Positions 1 through 7,358 of a DNA stretch of 32,797 nt are shown in pieces. This DNA comes from Phycisphaerae bacterium. GTDB taxonomy: Bacteria > Planctomycetota > Phycisphaerae > UBA1845 > UTPLA1. How positions within the stretch are numbered: position 1 is the first letter of the stretch; the number at the start of each line of letters is the position of its first letter. The position numbers and the translations under genes were made by a program. The stretch spans positions 1-32,797 of the forward strand of contig JAFGQA010000222.1 in NCBI GenBank assembly GCA_016935885.1, in the 5' to 3' direction. Under the pieces are notes generated by a model. It ran no database searches. It saw only the letters and a list, made by a program, of their open reading frames with translations, and had not been told where the DNA came from.

Positions 1-126
1 ACCGTGAGGGAGCGGTCAGCCTTCACCCTTGAGGAACGTCGGCAGACTGGTCATCCCCGTCGGCCACAGGGGGGCGACGCTACAGCGAAGCGTCAATGGA
101 GCATGCACGCTCAACCCTAAAACGCT
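1..126. other. Window edge without a recognisable gene
   Basis: Short sequence downstream of the S41 peptidase gene. I see no reading frame, RNA gene or clear terminator hairpin in it. Confidence 0.4.
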
Positions 127-1488
127 CTAGCCCGTTGTCTTTTTGCGCAGCACAGTGAGTGCCCGCTCGATCACCGGGTCGCCCTTCTTGAACGCCGACG
201 GCTTGGCCTTCACCGTGACGTCCGGCTTGATGCCTTCGCCCTCAAAGCAAGTGCCGTCCGGGGCCATGGCCTTCCACGAAGGAATGAAGACCTCCGCACC
301 GTTCTTCAATACGTGGGGCTTGGGGTTCGCGCTGCTGCCGAACGACGGCAGACCCACCAACGTGACGTTTTCGCCCTGTTTCATCATTAACAGGAACGCC
401 TCGCAACTGCTCATGATGCTCGGCCCCGACAGGACCGCCACCGGCTTGTCGAATCGCCTTGGCTCTTCGTTGCCCCGGATCTTCCGCTCGTTCACAGGGC
501 CGAACCCGCCCGCGGCCTCTCGGTCGCGATAGACGTGCTTGGCGTAGACCTTCTCGCCCTTGACGAACCACGCGGCGATGGGCTCGGCCAACGGCTCGGC
601 GCCCCCGCCGTTGGGACGTAGATCGACGATCATGGCCTTGCAGTCCCTGAACTCCTCCAGAAAGCCCTGGACCTGCTCGAGTTCCGCCGCGTTGTCGCGA
701 GACAGGGTCGTGATCATGATGTATCCGATGTTATCGTCTGTCTTCGCGGTATAGACGCAGTCGTTCCGCCGCGTGAAGCCGGGCAAGACGGCCTTGATGC
801 CATCGAAGTCGTAGTTGGGCGTGATCGTTCGCGTGTAGGTGGGCGTCGTCTGGCCGCTGTACGTGATCCACAGGTGCATGTCCTTGGCGGGGGCCAGCAT
901 CTTCGCGACCTTCTTGATCCACGAGCGCGTACTGGTGGCCGCCACAATCTTCTTGGCGTGCTTCTTCTCCAGCCCCTTCCAGTCGATGTCGCGGAGCCTG
1001 TAGTAGGAGTAATGGTCGCGGAGCAGCCTCACGAGTTCCTTCAGGCATTGCTTGTTGAGCTTCCTCTGCTCCTTCTTGCCCAGCTTGGGCGTCTTCGAGG
1101 CCGTCGAGAACCTCCACGGCACGGACTCCAACGGCGTACCCCCAGTGCTGCGGAAATTCTGCGCGGACGGACAGTTCAGCCACATCTGGTAATCGTGGTC
1201 GGGCTCGAGCCTCACCTTCATCACGATCTTCTGCTTGCTGACCCACGCGGTTTTCCCGCCGCTTTCCGGAAACGTCGGCCCGCCGCCGCAGAACGAGAAC
1301 CCGCTGGTATCCATGTCCTGGTCGAACCGGACCCATAGCTCGGTAATGGTCGGATCAACGTCCGTGGCGTCGTTCTCGGGGAAGATCTCCACCACACGCG
1401 GGGCGTCATCCGGCCACACGGGGTCACACAGGATCAAGACGACAAAGGTGGCAGCAAGAAAGCACGGCTTTGAAACCTGCCGGCGCAT
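127..1488 (-). CDS. Secreted S41-family (tricorn/C-terminal-processing-like) peptidase with N-terminal Ig-like domain
   Basis: A 453-residue protein with an N-terminal signal peptide (basic start, then a hydrophobic stretch). Residues about 30-130 look like a bacterial Ig-like (SbsA/BIg_5-type) domain, with PRVVEIFPENDATDVDP and a following FDQDMD motif. The rest is an S41 peptidase fold. MIVDLRPNGGG is the typical core strand and turn, and MSSCEAF is the likely nucleophile serine region. The following VGLPSFGSSANP resembles tricorn-like members; the lysine of the CtpA-type Ser/Lys dyad is not visible there, so a Ser-His-type tetrad is more likely. I chose ATG at 1488 because GGAGG lies 8 nt upstream; the GTG two codons earlier is too close to it. 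The start is 24 nt after the stop of the upstream thioredoxin-fold gene, so the two probably form an operon. The substrate is unknown. Confidence 0.8.
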   Translation of the reverse strand: MRRQVSKPCFLAATFVVLILCDPVWPDDAPRVVEIFPENDATDVDPTITELWVRFDQDMDTSGFSFCGGGPTFPESGGKTAWVSKQKIVMKVRLEPDHDYQMWLNCPSAQNFRSTGGTPLESVPWRFSTASKTPKLGKKEQRKLNKQCLKELVRLLRDHYSYYRLRDIDWKGLEKKHAKKIVAATSTRSWIKKVAKMLAPAKDMHLWITYSGQTTPTYTRTITPNYDFDGIKAVLPGFTRRNDCVYTAKTDDNIGYIMITTLSRDNAAELEQVQGFLEEFRDCKAMIVDLRPNGGGAEPLAEPIAAWFVKGEKVYAKHVYRDREAAGGFGPVNERKIRGNEEPRRFDKPVAVLSGPSIMSSCEAFLLMMKQGENVTLVGLPSFGSSANPKPHVLKNGAEVFIPSWKAMAPDGTCFEGEGIKPDVTVKAKPSAFKKGDPVIERALTVLRKKTTG

Positions 1489-1512
1489 ATCCACAACCTC
1501 CGGTTCGCCATC

Positions 1513-2967
1513 CTACAGTTTGATCTTCACCTTGATGTCCCGTCGCAACAACTGGCACTCTCCCTCCTTGCCCTCGGCCTTGCCCTCGCCCACGCTGTAC
1601 AACGCGTAGCCCTTGATCGTCAGGGTGCCCTTCTGCTTGCTCGGCAGTTTGACCTCGAAGCTCAAGGAGCGTTCCTCCGTCAACTTGGCCTGCGGCGCGC
1701 TGCGGTATTCGACAAACCGCTCGGTTAGCTTGCCGGTCTTGGGACGCTTGAGCCACACGCGCAGCGGCTCGGCTTCATTGACCCACTGCGCGTGCAGCTC
1801 GGCGTTCGGCCGGAACGTCAGATGCACGCGGGCGATATTCTGGTTCTTCTTGCTCGTTCCCCGGACCACTGCCTGCGTCATCTCGATCAGGCCTTGTGTG
1901 TCTTTCTTGACGCTTCCACTGGCCTCGCTTTCGGGGCTTTTCTTGTTGCTGCTCTTGAACTTCTCCGCCGGGGACGCCCGCTCCGCCGCGACCGGCTCAC
2001 ATGCCAACTCGATTGGCGTCTCACCATGAGCAACGATTTGCTCCCGGGCGGCCTCCACCCAGCCGTAGAAGGAATACGGCTTGTCCACGCACGGCCCATA
2101 CTGCTGAACCCGCCGGCGGAAGACGTCGCTTTTCGGCCGCAGCCTGAACGCTTCCTGCCAGGCGTCCACTGCCGCCTGAAAATCGTCAGGATGACGCTCC
2201 GTCCGATCGTATCGAACGCGAAATGCCACACCCAACCGGAAGAACGAATCCGCGTCCTTGGCGTCGATCTCCAATGCCCGCTGATAGGCCTCAATCGCCT
2301 CGTTGATCTGCTGTGCTTGCAGAGTCGGCACAGCTTGCAGCCCGGCCAGGACCAGCATATCCCCGTGGTTTCGCCAGCCCTCGGCAGTGCGCGCCTCGCC
2401 CGCGTACCGGCGTGTGACCTTCGGTTCCAGCAGTTTGTCGGAGCCGATCTGCGGCGGCTTCCCCGGCGCGGGAAACTTCTTGGAAACGAACGACTTGACA
2501 AACGTGTCAAGCGTCGGGTTCACATCGCGGACGATGCCGTGTTCGTCGATGGCCACGAACGAAGGCACCGACTCGATGCCGACGAGGTTCAGTGGATCGT
2601 GCAGGATCGGCCAATCGATGCACTCCCACTGGGCATACAGCCGACACCGATCGGCGTGTTGCTCCTGCGCCACGCCCAAGACGACCAAGTCCTTCGACTC
2701 GACAAGCCCCTTCGTCTTCGCGTGCCAGACCGGCACCTGGCTGCGAGAATCCGCGTCCCATGAAGCGAAGTGTACGAGCAGGAGCTTCTGCCCGCGGAGG
2801 CCACTCAAGGCGACGACCCGATCACCTTCGATGGTCGGCAGCACGATTTGCGGATGCGGCCTGCCCGCACGCGGTGCATAGGGTCCCGCCCAGACGCTGG
2901 TGTTGCCAACGGCAAGACAGACGAACAGCATGGCGGGCACTAGCTTCGAGAGTCGCTGTCCGAACAT
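1513..2967 (-). CDS. Secreted thioredoxin-fold (redoxin-like) protein with TPR repeats; redox cysteines absent
   Basis: A 484-residue protein with a signal peptide (about residues 1-27, ending at VWA). Residues about 35-170 form a TlpA/redoxin-like domain with LLLVHFASWDADSRSQVP and the cis-proline loop VPSFVAIDEHG. Where relatives carry WCxxC this protein has WDADSR, so it cannot do standard thiol-disulfide exchange. Residues about 215-285 read as TPR units (INEAIEAYQRALEIDAKDAD, then AVDAWQEAFRLRPKS). The C-terminal about 100 residues form a beta-rich domain ending in KIKVKIKL-like strands, perhaps similar to the DsbD N-terminal domain; this part is uncertain. AAGGAG lies 7 nt before ATG at 2967. 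It sits between the candidate selenoprotein gene and the S41 peptidase gene, all on one strand. A structural or chaperone-like role in the envelope is inference. Confidence 0.75.
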   Translation of the reverse strand: MFGQRLSKLVPAMLFVCLAVGNTSVWAGPYAPRAGRPHPQIVLPTIEGDRVVALSGLRGQKLLLVHFASWDADSRSQVPVWHAKTKGLVESKDLVVLGVAQEQHADRCRLYAQWECIDWPILHDPLNLVGIESVPSFVAIDEHGIVRDVNPTLDTFVKSFVSKKFPAPGKPPQIGSDKLLEPKVTRRYAGEARTAEGWRNHGDMLVLAGLQAVPTLQAQQINEAIEAYQRALEIDAKDADSFFRLGVAFRVRYDRTERHPDDFQAAVDAWQEAFRLRPKSDVFRRRVQQYGPCVDKPYSFYGWVEAAREQIVAHGETPIELACEPVAAERASPAEKFKSSNKKSPESEASGSVKKDTQGLIEMTQAVVRGTSKKNQNIARVHLTFRPNAELHAQWVNEAEPLRVWLKRPKTGKLTERFVEYRSAPQAKLTEERSLSFEVKLPSKQKGTLTIKGYALYSVGEGKAEGKEGECQLLRRDIKVKIKL

Positions 2968-3150
2968 GACGATGCTCCTTCCTGTGACCCGCGGCGGCTG
3001 GGTCCCACCCGCTCAGGCGTGCCAGTCGGCCCTCCCTGACCCTCGCCACATAACATAACCAGACCGAAGGCCGGCCACAACACGATCGGCCGTTTCGTCA
3101 GCGTGCCAACAGGAGAGGTCGTACGAGTGAACAACGACCTACGAGGAGAA

Positions 3151-3189
3151 GGCGGCGACCGGGATGACGTTGCCATCCGGGCCGCCGCC
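3151..3189 (-). terminator. Possible hairpin terminator after the selenoprotein-candidate gene
   Basis: GGCGGCG near 3151 can pair with CGCCGCC-type sequence near 3189, and GGATG pairs with CATCC inside, with small bulges and a short loop. The structure sits about 30 nt beyond the TGA stop at 3222. The run after it is pyrimidine-rich but not a clean U-tract, so intrinsic termination is only plausible. Confidence 0.35.
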
Positions 3190-3221
3190 TTGTGCAGAGT
3201 CGTTACGATCACGAGAACCCA

Positions 3222-4799
3222 TCAAGGAGCCGTCGTCGTGAACTGGTCCTCCTCGTAGCTGCCGTTCTGGGTTCCGTTCCGATTGATGCCCCACACGCGG
3301 AACGTGTAGGTCGTCTCCGAAGCCAGGCCATCGGCGGTGACCACCGTGTCTTGCACTTGCTCTTGGTCGAAGGGCGGATCCACGTTGGGGTTGCTGCCCG
3401 GACCCCACCACTTGAACAACAGCCCCGAGCTGCCCTCGGTGAGATTCGTAAACGTGCCGTTGGCCGTCACCGTAATGCTGTCGCTCTGAATGGGGTCGCC
3501 GGTGAGGCTCTCCGGTGTCTCGATCTCGGTCGCCGTGTAGGCCCAATCGGAGAAGGTGTTCGGGTTGTTCGCCCCGTCCTTGGCCTGCACGCGGTATCCG
3601 TATTCCGTGTTCGGCGTCAGCCCTGTGTCGGTGTACCACGTGCCGCCGGCCCACTCCGGCACCCGATCGTGAGCCCCCAAGGCTCCCTCGAACTTGTAGC
3701 TGACGGGTGTGGTCGGGTCTGTCGCCGTGGTCGCCTGCATCTGGATCTCCGTCGTCGGCCCGTAGTAGCCACATGCCGGCAGTACGGCAAACGTCATCGG
3801 ATTCGGCGTCGGCGGGGTGACATCGAGGCCCAGGATCGCCGCGACGAACAATTGGATGTCGCCTGCGTTAAAGAAGCCGTCCTGGTTGACGTCGCCCCTC
3901 TCCTCCGGGTCAATGTCGGGATACATGGCCTCGTAGGCGGCTTGGTTCACCAGTGCCAGAACGAAGTCGTCGGCGTCGTCCACGTTGACAACGCCCGACC
4001 CGTCCATGTCACCGAGGGCCGCCGCAAAGGGCCATGCCGATACCGCCGCCTGGTAGACGTCCGCCGGACCGCTGCCCACCGGCTCCTGAGCCCAGGCGAT
4101 GAGCTTGATGTCTTCCTCGTTCGCCACACTATCCCCGTCGAACGTCAGACTCCGCTCGACAACTTCAGACCCGCCAGCAGCCACGGTGATATCCGCGGTG
4201 CTCGCAGCCTGCTTGAAGCCATTGCGATGGTACGTCTTGTCGGTCGGCCAGTGGTCCAGGACCTGGACGAGGTAGATCCGCATCGTCTTGCCCGTCCCAC
4301 CGGGCTCGATGCCCACTGTGATCGCAACGTTGTAGGTCGACCCTGTGTCCAATCCCGCGTTGATCTGGATCGTCACGTCCGTCGGGACGGATAGCCGCGA
4401 CAGGTAGGTATTCCGGTACCTGTTGTAATCCTGGGTCACATTGTCGTAGCTGCCGCTGTTTTCGACGACGCCGTCAAACCAAGCATCCGGTGTACCGCCC
4501 GCCCCGTAGAAGCTGGCCCTACTGGTCTGCCAGGCTGTCTGGTGACTGTCCCAGGGGTGGAGTTGCAGGAAGACGAATGTGCCGGGATCTTCCGTTCCCT
4601 CGATACCGTAGTCGTCCACCATCATGTCAAACGCCTGACCGGCGTAGTTGCAATGCGATCACGATACGCTCGTGAATTCCTCGCTAAGCACGATCCGGTC
4701 AGCACCAAGGGCTGGCAGCGGCAAGCCGGCCGCCACCAGCAGGGCCGCCAACACCAATCCCCCCCCGCCACGACTCCTCACAGAAAAGAACCCCTTCAT
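3222..4799 (-). CDS. Candidate selenoprotein: secreted thioredoxin-fold (Omp28-like) protein with UxxC site, dockerin and Fn3 domains
   Basis: Read as one 525-codon frame from ATG 4799 (AAGGAG 6 nt upstream) with TGA at 4659-4661 decoded as residue 47. An ordinary reading gives a 46-residue signal-peptide stub and a 467-residue orphan. Residues 1-33 are a signal peptide ending ALPALGA. Then comes DRIVLSEEFTSVS-U-SHC, followed by NYAGQAFD, which matches the EEFT..WCxxC segment of Omp28/thioredoxin-like proteins with Sec in the first cysteine position. GTPDAWFDG (about 102-110) supplies the cis-proline loop. A dockerin type I-like Ca-binding pair (DMDGSGVVNVDDADDF and DVNQDGFFNAGDIQLF) lies at about 262-324, and two Fn3-like domains follow to the end. 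The frame is unbroken on both sides of the TGA. A nonsense mutation of a Cys codon is the main alternative. Likely role: an extracytoplasmic, surface-anchored thiol/selenol oxidoreductase (inference). Confidence 0.72.
4625..4661 (-). promoter_or_regulatory. Candidate bacterial SECIS element directly after the in-frame TGA
   Basis: In the mRNA, ACGCC (4645-4641) pairs perfectly with GGCGU (4635-4631) around the loop GGUCA (4640-4636). Below it CAA (4650-4648) pairs with UUG (4630-4628), leaving a two-base CU bulge on the 5' side. The loop begins 18 nt after the UGA. Known bacterial SECIS elements have a short stem, a G or GG at the start of the apical loop and a 5' bulge. From memory, E. coli fdhF has a GGUC loop at nearly the same distance. 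The match in position and loop sequence is what makes Sec decoding credible; SelB binding has not been shown. Confidence 0.62.
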
Positions 4800-4805
4800 T
4801 GTGAT

Positions 4806-4811
4806 CTCCTT
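4806..4811 (-). promoter_or_regulatory. Shine-Dalgarno AAGGAG that sets the start of the selenoprotein candidate
   Basis: AAGGAG precedes ATG 4799 by six bases. It supports the start MKGFFSVRSR upstream of the TGA, so the signal peptide belongs to a gene that runs into the in-frame TGA rather than starting at ATG 4625. No comparable ribosome-binding site is needed after the TGA. Confidence 0.7.
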
Positions 4812-5177
4812 TGTCCTAGTCTGATTGTCCCGCAAACCATCCACAATACCGGTAAAACACCGTAAGCATGATGGAAGTCATACTCACCCTCCGCCCGGCC
4901 CTACGCCTCAGCAGACCTTAGCATACCCTAATTCGATTCAGGAATCAACGGGCCTGCTCCTCCCACGTCACACAGAAGAGCAGGTTACGCGGGACAGCAG
5001 GATGATGGCAGTTGATTGTAAGGCGTCGCGCGAAAACAACATGACCGATTGTGCCGCTTGGCTGGCCTGCCGGCTTGCCGTTTGGCGGACCTTCCCGCAG
5101 GCAGGCGGGTCGGCCGTTTGCGTTGTTTCTACGCGGCTCCTAACTGCCTGCGGCACAATAGATTCTGCGGCAAGTCC
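4812..5177. other. Intergenic space between the radical SAM gene and the selenoprotein candidate, with an inverted repeat
   Basis: I see no convincing gene here. ATTGTGCCGC at 5048-5057 is inverted as GCGGCACAAT at 5150-5159, bracketing about 110 bp that contains a CCCGCAGGCAGGCGGG-type internal hairpin. It lies just after the TAA of the radical SAM gene (5178) and may be a small non-autonomous repeat or act as a transcription terminator. The promoter of the selenoprotein candidate should lie at about 4830-5040, but I cannot assign -35 and -10 boxes with confidence. Confidence 0.4.
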
Positions 5178-7031
5178 TTACTGGATCGAGTCAATCAACG
5201 GAGAATCCTGCGAGACTACGTCACGATCGCCTCGCTCTGTGTCCGCCAAGTGGCCTGCGCTCGTGCCGTGTTTTGCCGCGGCATCCACTGCCACGCCGCG
5301 TCGGACCAGGTCTGTCCAGTGCTTCTCGTTGAACACACAGCCGGGGTCGCCCGCGTTAATCTCACCGAAGTACGCGTCCGCCCGAGCCCGACAGCCGCCG
5401 CAGTAGTGCTTGAACTCGCAGACCTCGCAATGGTGCAGGCGGTGGTCACGATCGCACAGCACCTCCCAGAACTCGTTGTTGCGGAAGATATCCCGGAAGC
5501 GGCGATGGCGGATGTTGCCCAGCACCCGATGCGGCATATAGACGCAGGGCGTGATCGAGCCGTCCGGCTCGATGCAGACGTACGTGCGACCCGCGCCGCA
5601 GCCGCCGAGGTACTTGGCAACCACACGGGCCTTCTGGCCGCCGCCGCTGCCGGCATGGCTGCACGCCTGTCGGCCTTCGATTGGGGCGTGGGCGATGCAG
5701 ACGCGGCCGAACTGCGGTGCCGTCGAAATGACACCGATCTTGCCGGACTGCATCCACTTGTTCAGCGTTTGCAGGAGCCATTCGCGCTGCCCCGGATTCA
5801 AGTCGCCTTCAACCATCTTCAAGCCGCGGCCGACCGGGATGAAATTGAAATGGGCCAGGCACGACGCCCCTATCTCGACGGCAAACCTGATCATGTCTTC
5901 GACTTCGTCGAAGTTGCCCTGGTGTACGCACATGGCCACGCCGAGGCGCATGCCTTCCTGCTCGACAACGTTCTTCATCCCGGCCACCGTCCGGTCCCAC
6001 ATGCCCGGCTGGTCGCGGAAGGCGTCGTGCTTCTCGGGGTGGATCGAATCGAGTGAAATCTCGACGTAGCGAACTCCGGCCTCGGCCAGATTCGCCGCCA
6101 TCCCCTTGGTGATCGTGCCGCCGTGCGAGGCAACCGTCGTGTGCATGCCATACGTCTGGCACCGCCGTAGCACCGGCAGAAGGTCCTTCGATAGCGTCGG
6201 CTCCCCGCCGGCGAATGCGATCATCGGCACGTACTCCGAAGCCATCTGATCGACAAGGTCCAGCTTCTCGTCCAGGCTCAATTCGTTCGGCAGGGCCTGG
6301 TGACCGGAATCCTGATAGCAATGCCGGCAATTCAGGTTGCACAGATTGGTGAAGTTCCAGACGGAAAACAGCGGGGCCGAGAACCGCTGCGGCAGCGTCA
6401 GCCCGAACTCGGCCACGCTCCGGGCCGTCACGACGAGCCCGCGGATGGTCGAGGAATGCCGCCCGACCCGCTCGCGGAAGGTCTCTGCCGATACGCTGCC
6501 CTTCATCCGATCGATGAACTTGTGGAACGGCCAGTACTTGATGCGGTGGCTAAGCGGTGCGTCAGCATTGGCGTAGGACTTGATAATGTCCTCGATCAGC
6601 GTGCTCCCGTTCCTCCGCGTCTTGCTGATGTAGTCCAGCAGCTTCTGCATCGGCCGCGTCCCGAGGTAATCCTCCAACGGGTGGTGATACTCCATGTCGA
6701 TCGTGCGCGACCGCATCTGTTCCGGGCGGCGCTCCGCCTGCCCTTGAACCGCCGCTGGCTTCGGCCCACGCGGCCTGCCATCTCGCCGGGCTCGCCGGGC
6801 CGATTCGCCGCGCACCTTGCCACGAACGAACCGGCTTTCTCGCGCATACGCACCGGAAGTGACTCGGCCGTCATCGCCGCGATCGGGAGACTTGTTCGGA
6901 TTCTCACTGACCGGTGCTGCGTGCACGTACTGCTTACCGATCTCAGCAGCCGTAGACCAGGCCTGGGCCTCGGTGCGGGAGTCGTAGTCTGCGTCGTTGC
7001 CGCCGGATTCGCTATTGCGACATCTCGCCAT
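5178..7031 (-). CDS. Radical SAM/SPASM-domain protein, substrate unknown
   Basis: A 617-residue protein from ATG 7031 (AGGAAAGG just upstream). The radical SAM cluster motif is CNLNCRHC, at residues about 231-238, followed by the SAM-binding FAGGEPTL. The C-terminal part is a SPASM/twitch-like auxiliary-cluster domain. It contains YVCIEPDGSITPC and HHCEVCEFKHYCGGC, then RARADAYFGEINAGDPGC, an arrangement shared with NirJ/AhbC/AhbD- and PqqE-type enzymes. Before the barrel is a domain with YHHPLEDYLGTRPMQKLL that I do not recognise. The first about 105 residues are charged and low in complexity, so an internal start at ATG 6716 (MRSRTIDMEYHH) is possible. Four TTGTGGCTCA elements lie just upstream. 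It lies on the same strand as a Tes-like radical SAM gene and an R-M pair. Peptide or lipid modification are both possible; no substrate can be named. Confidence 0.8.
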   Translation of the reverse strand: MARCRNSESGGNDADYDSRTEAQAWSTAAEIGKQYVHAAPVSENPNKSPDRGDDGRVTSGAYARESRFVRGKVRGESARRARRDGRPRGPKPAAVQGQAERRPEQMRSRTIDMEYHHPLEDYLGTRPMQKLLDYISKTRRNGSTLIEDIIKSYANADAPLSHRIKYWPFHKFIDRMKGSVSAETFRERVGRHSSTIRGLVVTARSVAEFGLTLPQRFSAPLFSVWNFTNLCNLNCRHCYQDSGHQALPNELSLDEKLDLVDQMASEYVPMIAFAGGEPTLSKDLLPVLRRCQTYGMHTTVASHGGTITKGMAANLAEAGVRYVEISLDSIHPEKHDAFRDQPGMWDRTVAGMKNVVEQEGMRLGVAMCVHQGNFDEVEDMIRFAVEIGASCLAHFNFIPVGRGLKMVEGDLNPGQREWLLQTLNKWMQSGKIGVISTAPQFGRVCIAHAPIEGRQACSHAGSGGGQKARVVAKYLGGCGAGRTYVCIEPDGSITPCVYMPHRVLGNIRHRRFRDIFRNNEFWEVLCDRDHRLHHCEVCEFKHYCGGCRARADAYFGEINAGDPGCVFNEKHWTDLVRRGVAVDAAAKHGTSAGHLADTERGDRDVVSQDSPLIDSIQ

Positions 7032-7358
7032 AACTACCTTTCCTGTCTCCACTTAGCATCAGTCCTCGTTGTGGCTCACGGCTGCGTCACAACGCTTGTT
7101 GTGGCTCATACTTCGCGATTCGTGAGCCACAAACCGTCTTGTGGCGCACAGACGAGCCTCAAAACGCATCCCGTCCCTCGGCGATGTTCACCAGTTCCGG
7201 GAGTGCCAGAATGGCCGACCTTCGCCCACCGGACAGAGGCAAGTCCGCAAGCAGGGCATCCTGCAGGTGCCGGTCATCCTCCACGAGTGCCTGTGCTCCA
7301 TTCGCTGGTTTTCTCTGATGGTCTGATGCCGAGTCTACCGGGTTCAGCGGGGGCACAC
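7032..7358. other. Intergenic region upstream of the radical SAM/SPASM gene
   Basis: It holds the four TTGTGGCTCA-like elements listed separately. The remainder (about 7150-7358) has a possible minus-strand frame ending LPELVNIAEGRDAF. That frame overlaps the methyltransferase end, has no good ribosome-binding site and resembles no family I know. Confidence 0.4.
7068..7149. repeat. Cluster of four TTGTGGCTCA-type short repeats
   Basis: Copies at 7068-7079 (GTTGTGGCTCAC), 7098-7108 (GTTGTGGCTCA), 7122-7134 (inverted, GTGAGCCACAAAC) and 7138-7149 (CTTGTGGCGCAC). The first two are 30 bp apart. The copies lie 37-118 bp upstream of the radical SAM/SPASM start and directly after the R-M genes, so they could be operator sites for that promoter or a recombination-site remnant of the R-M insertion. 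Confidence 0.5.

Noticed and set aside
3222..3224. Terminal TGA of the same gene as a second Sec codon
   Set aside because: The Fn3 domain is complete at this point, the context is not a Cys site, and the hairpin beyond it lacks a SECIS-like loop at the right distance.
3192..4394. Long plus-strand open frame opposite the dockerin gene
   Set aside because: It is antisense to a clear signal-peptide/dockerin/Fn3 protein, is Arg/His-rich and has the look of a high-GC shadow frame.
4625..4661. Frameshift as the cause of the split thioredoxin/dockerin gene
   Set aside because: Both sides of the TGA are in the same frame and the translated sequence around it matches the expected thioredoxin motif, so no shift is needed.
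7068..7149. CRISPR array
   Set aside because: The repeats are only 10-12 bp, one is inverted and the spacing is not regular; no cas gene is present.
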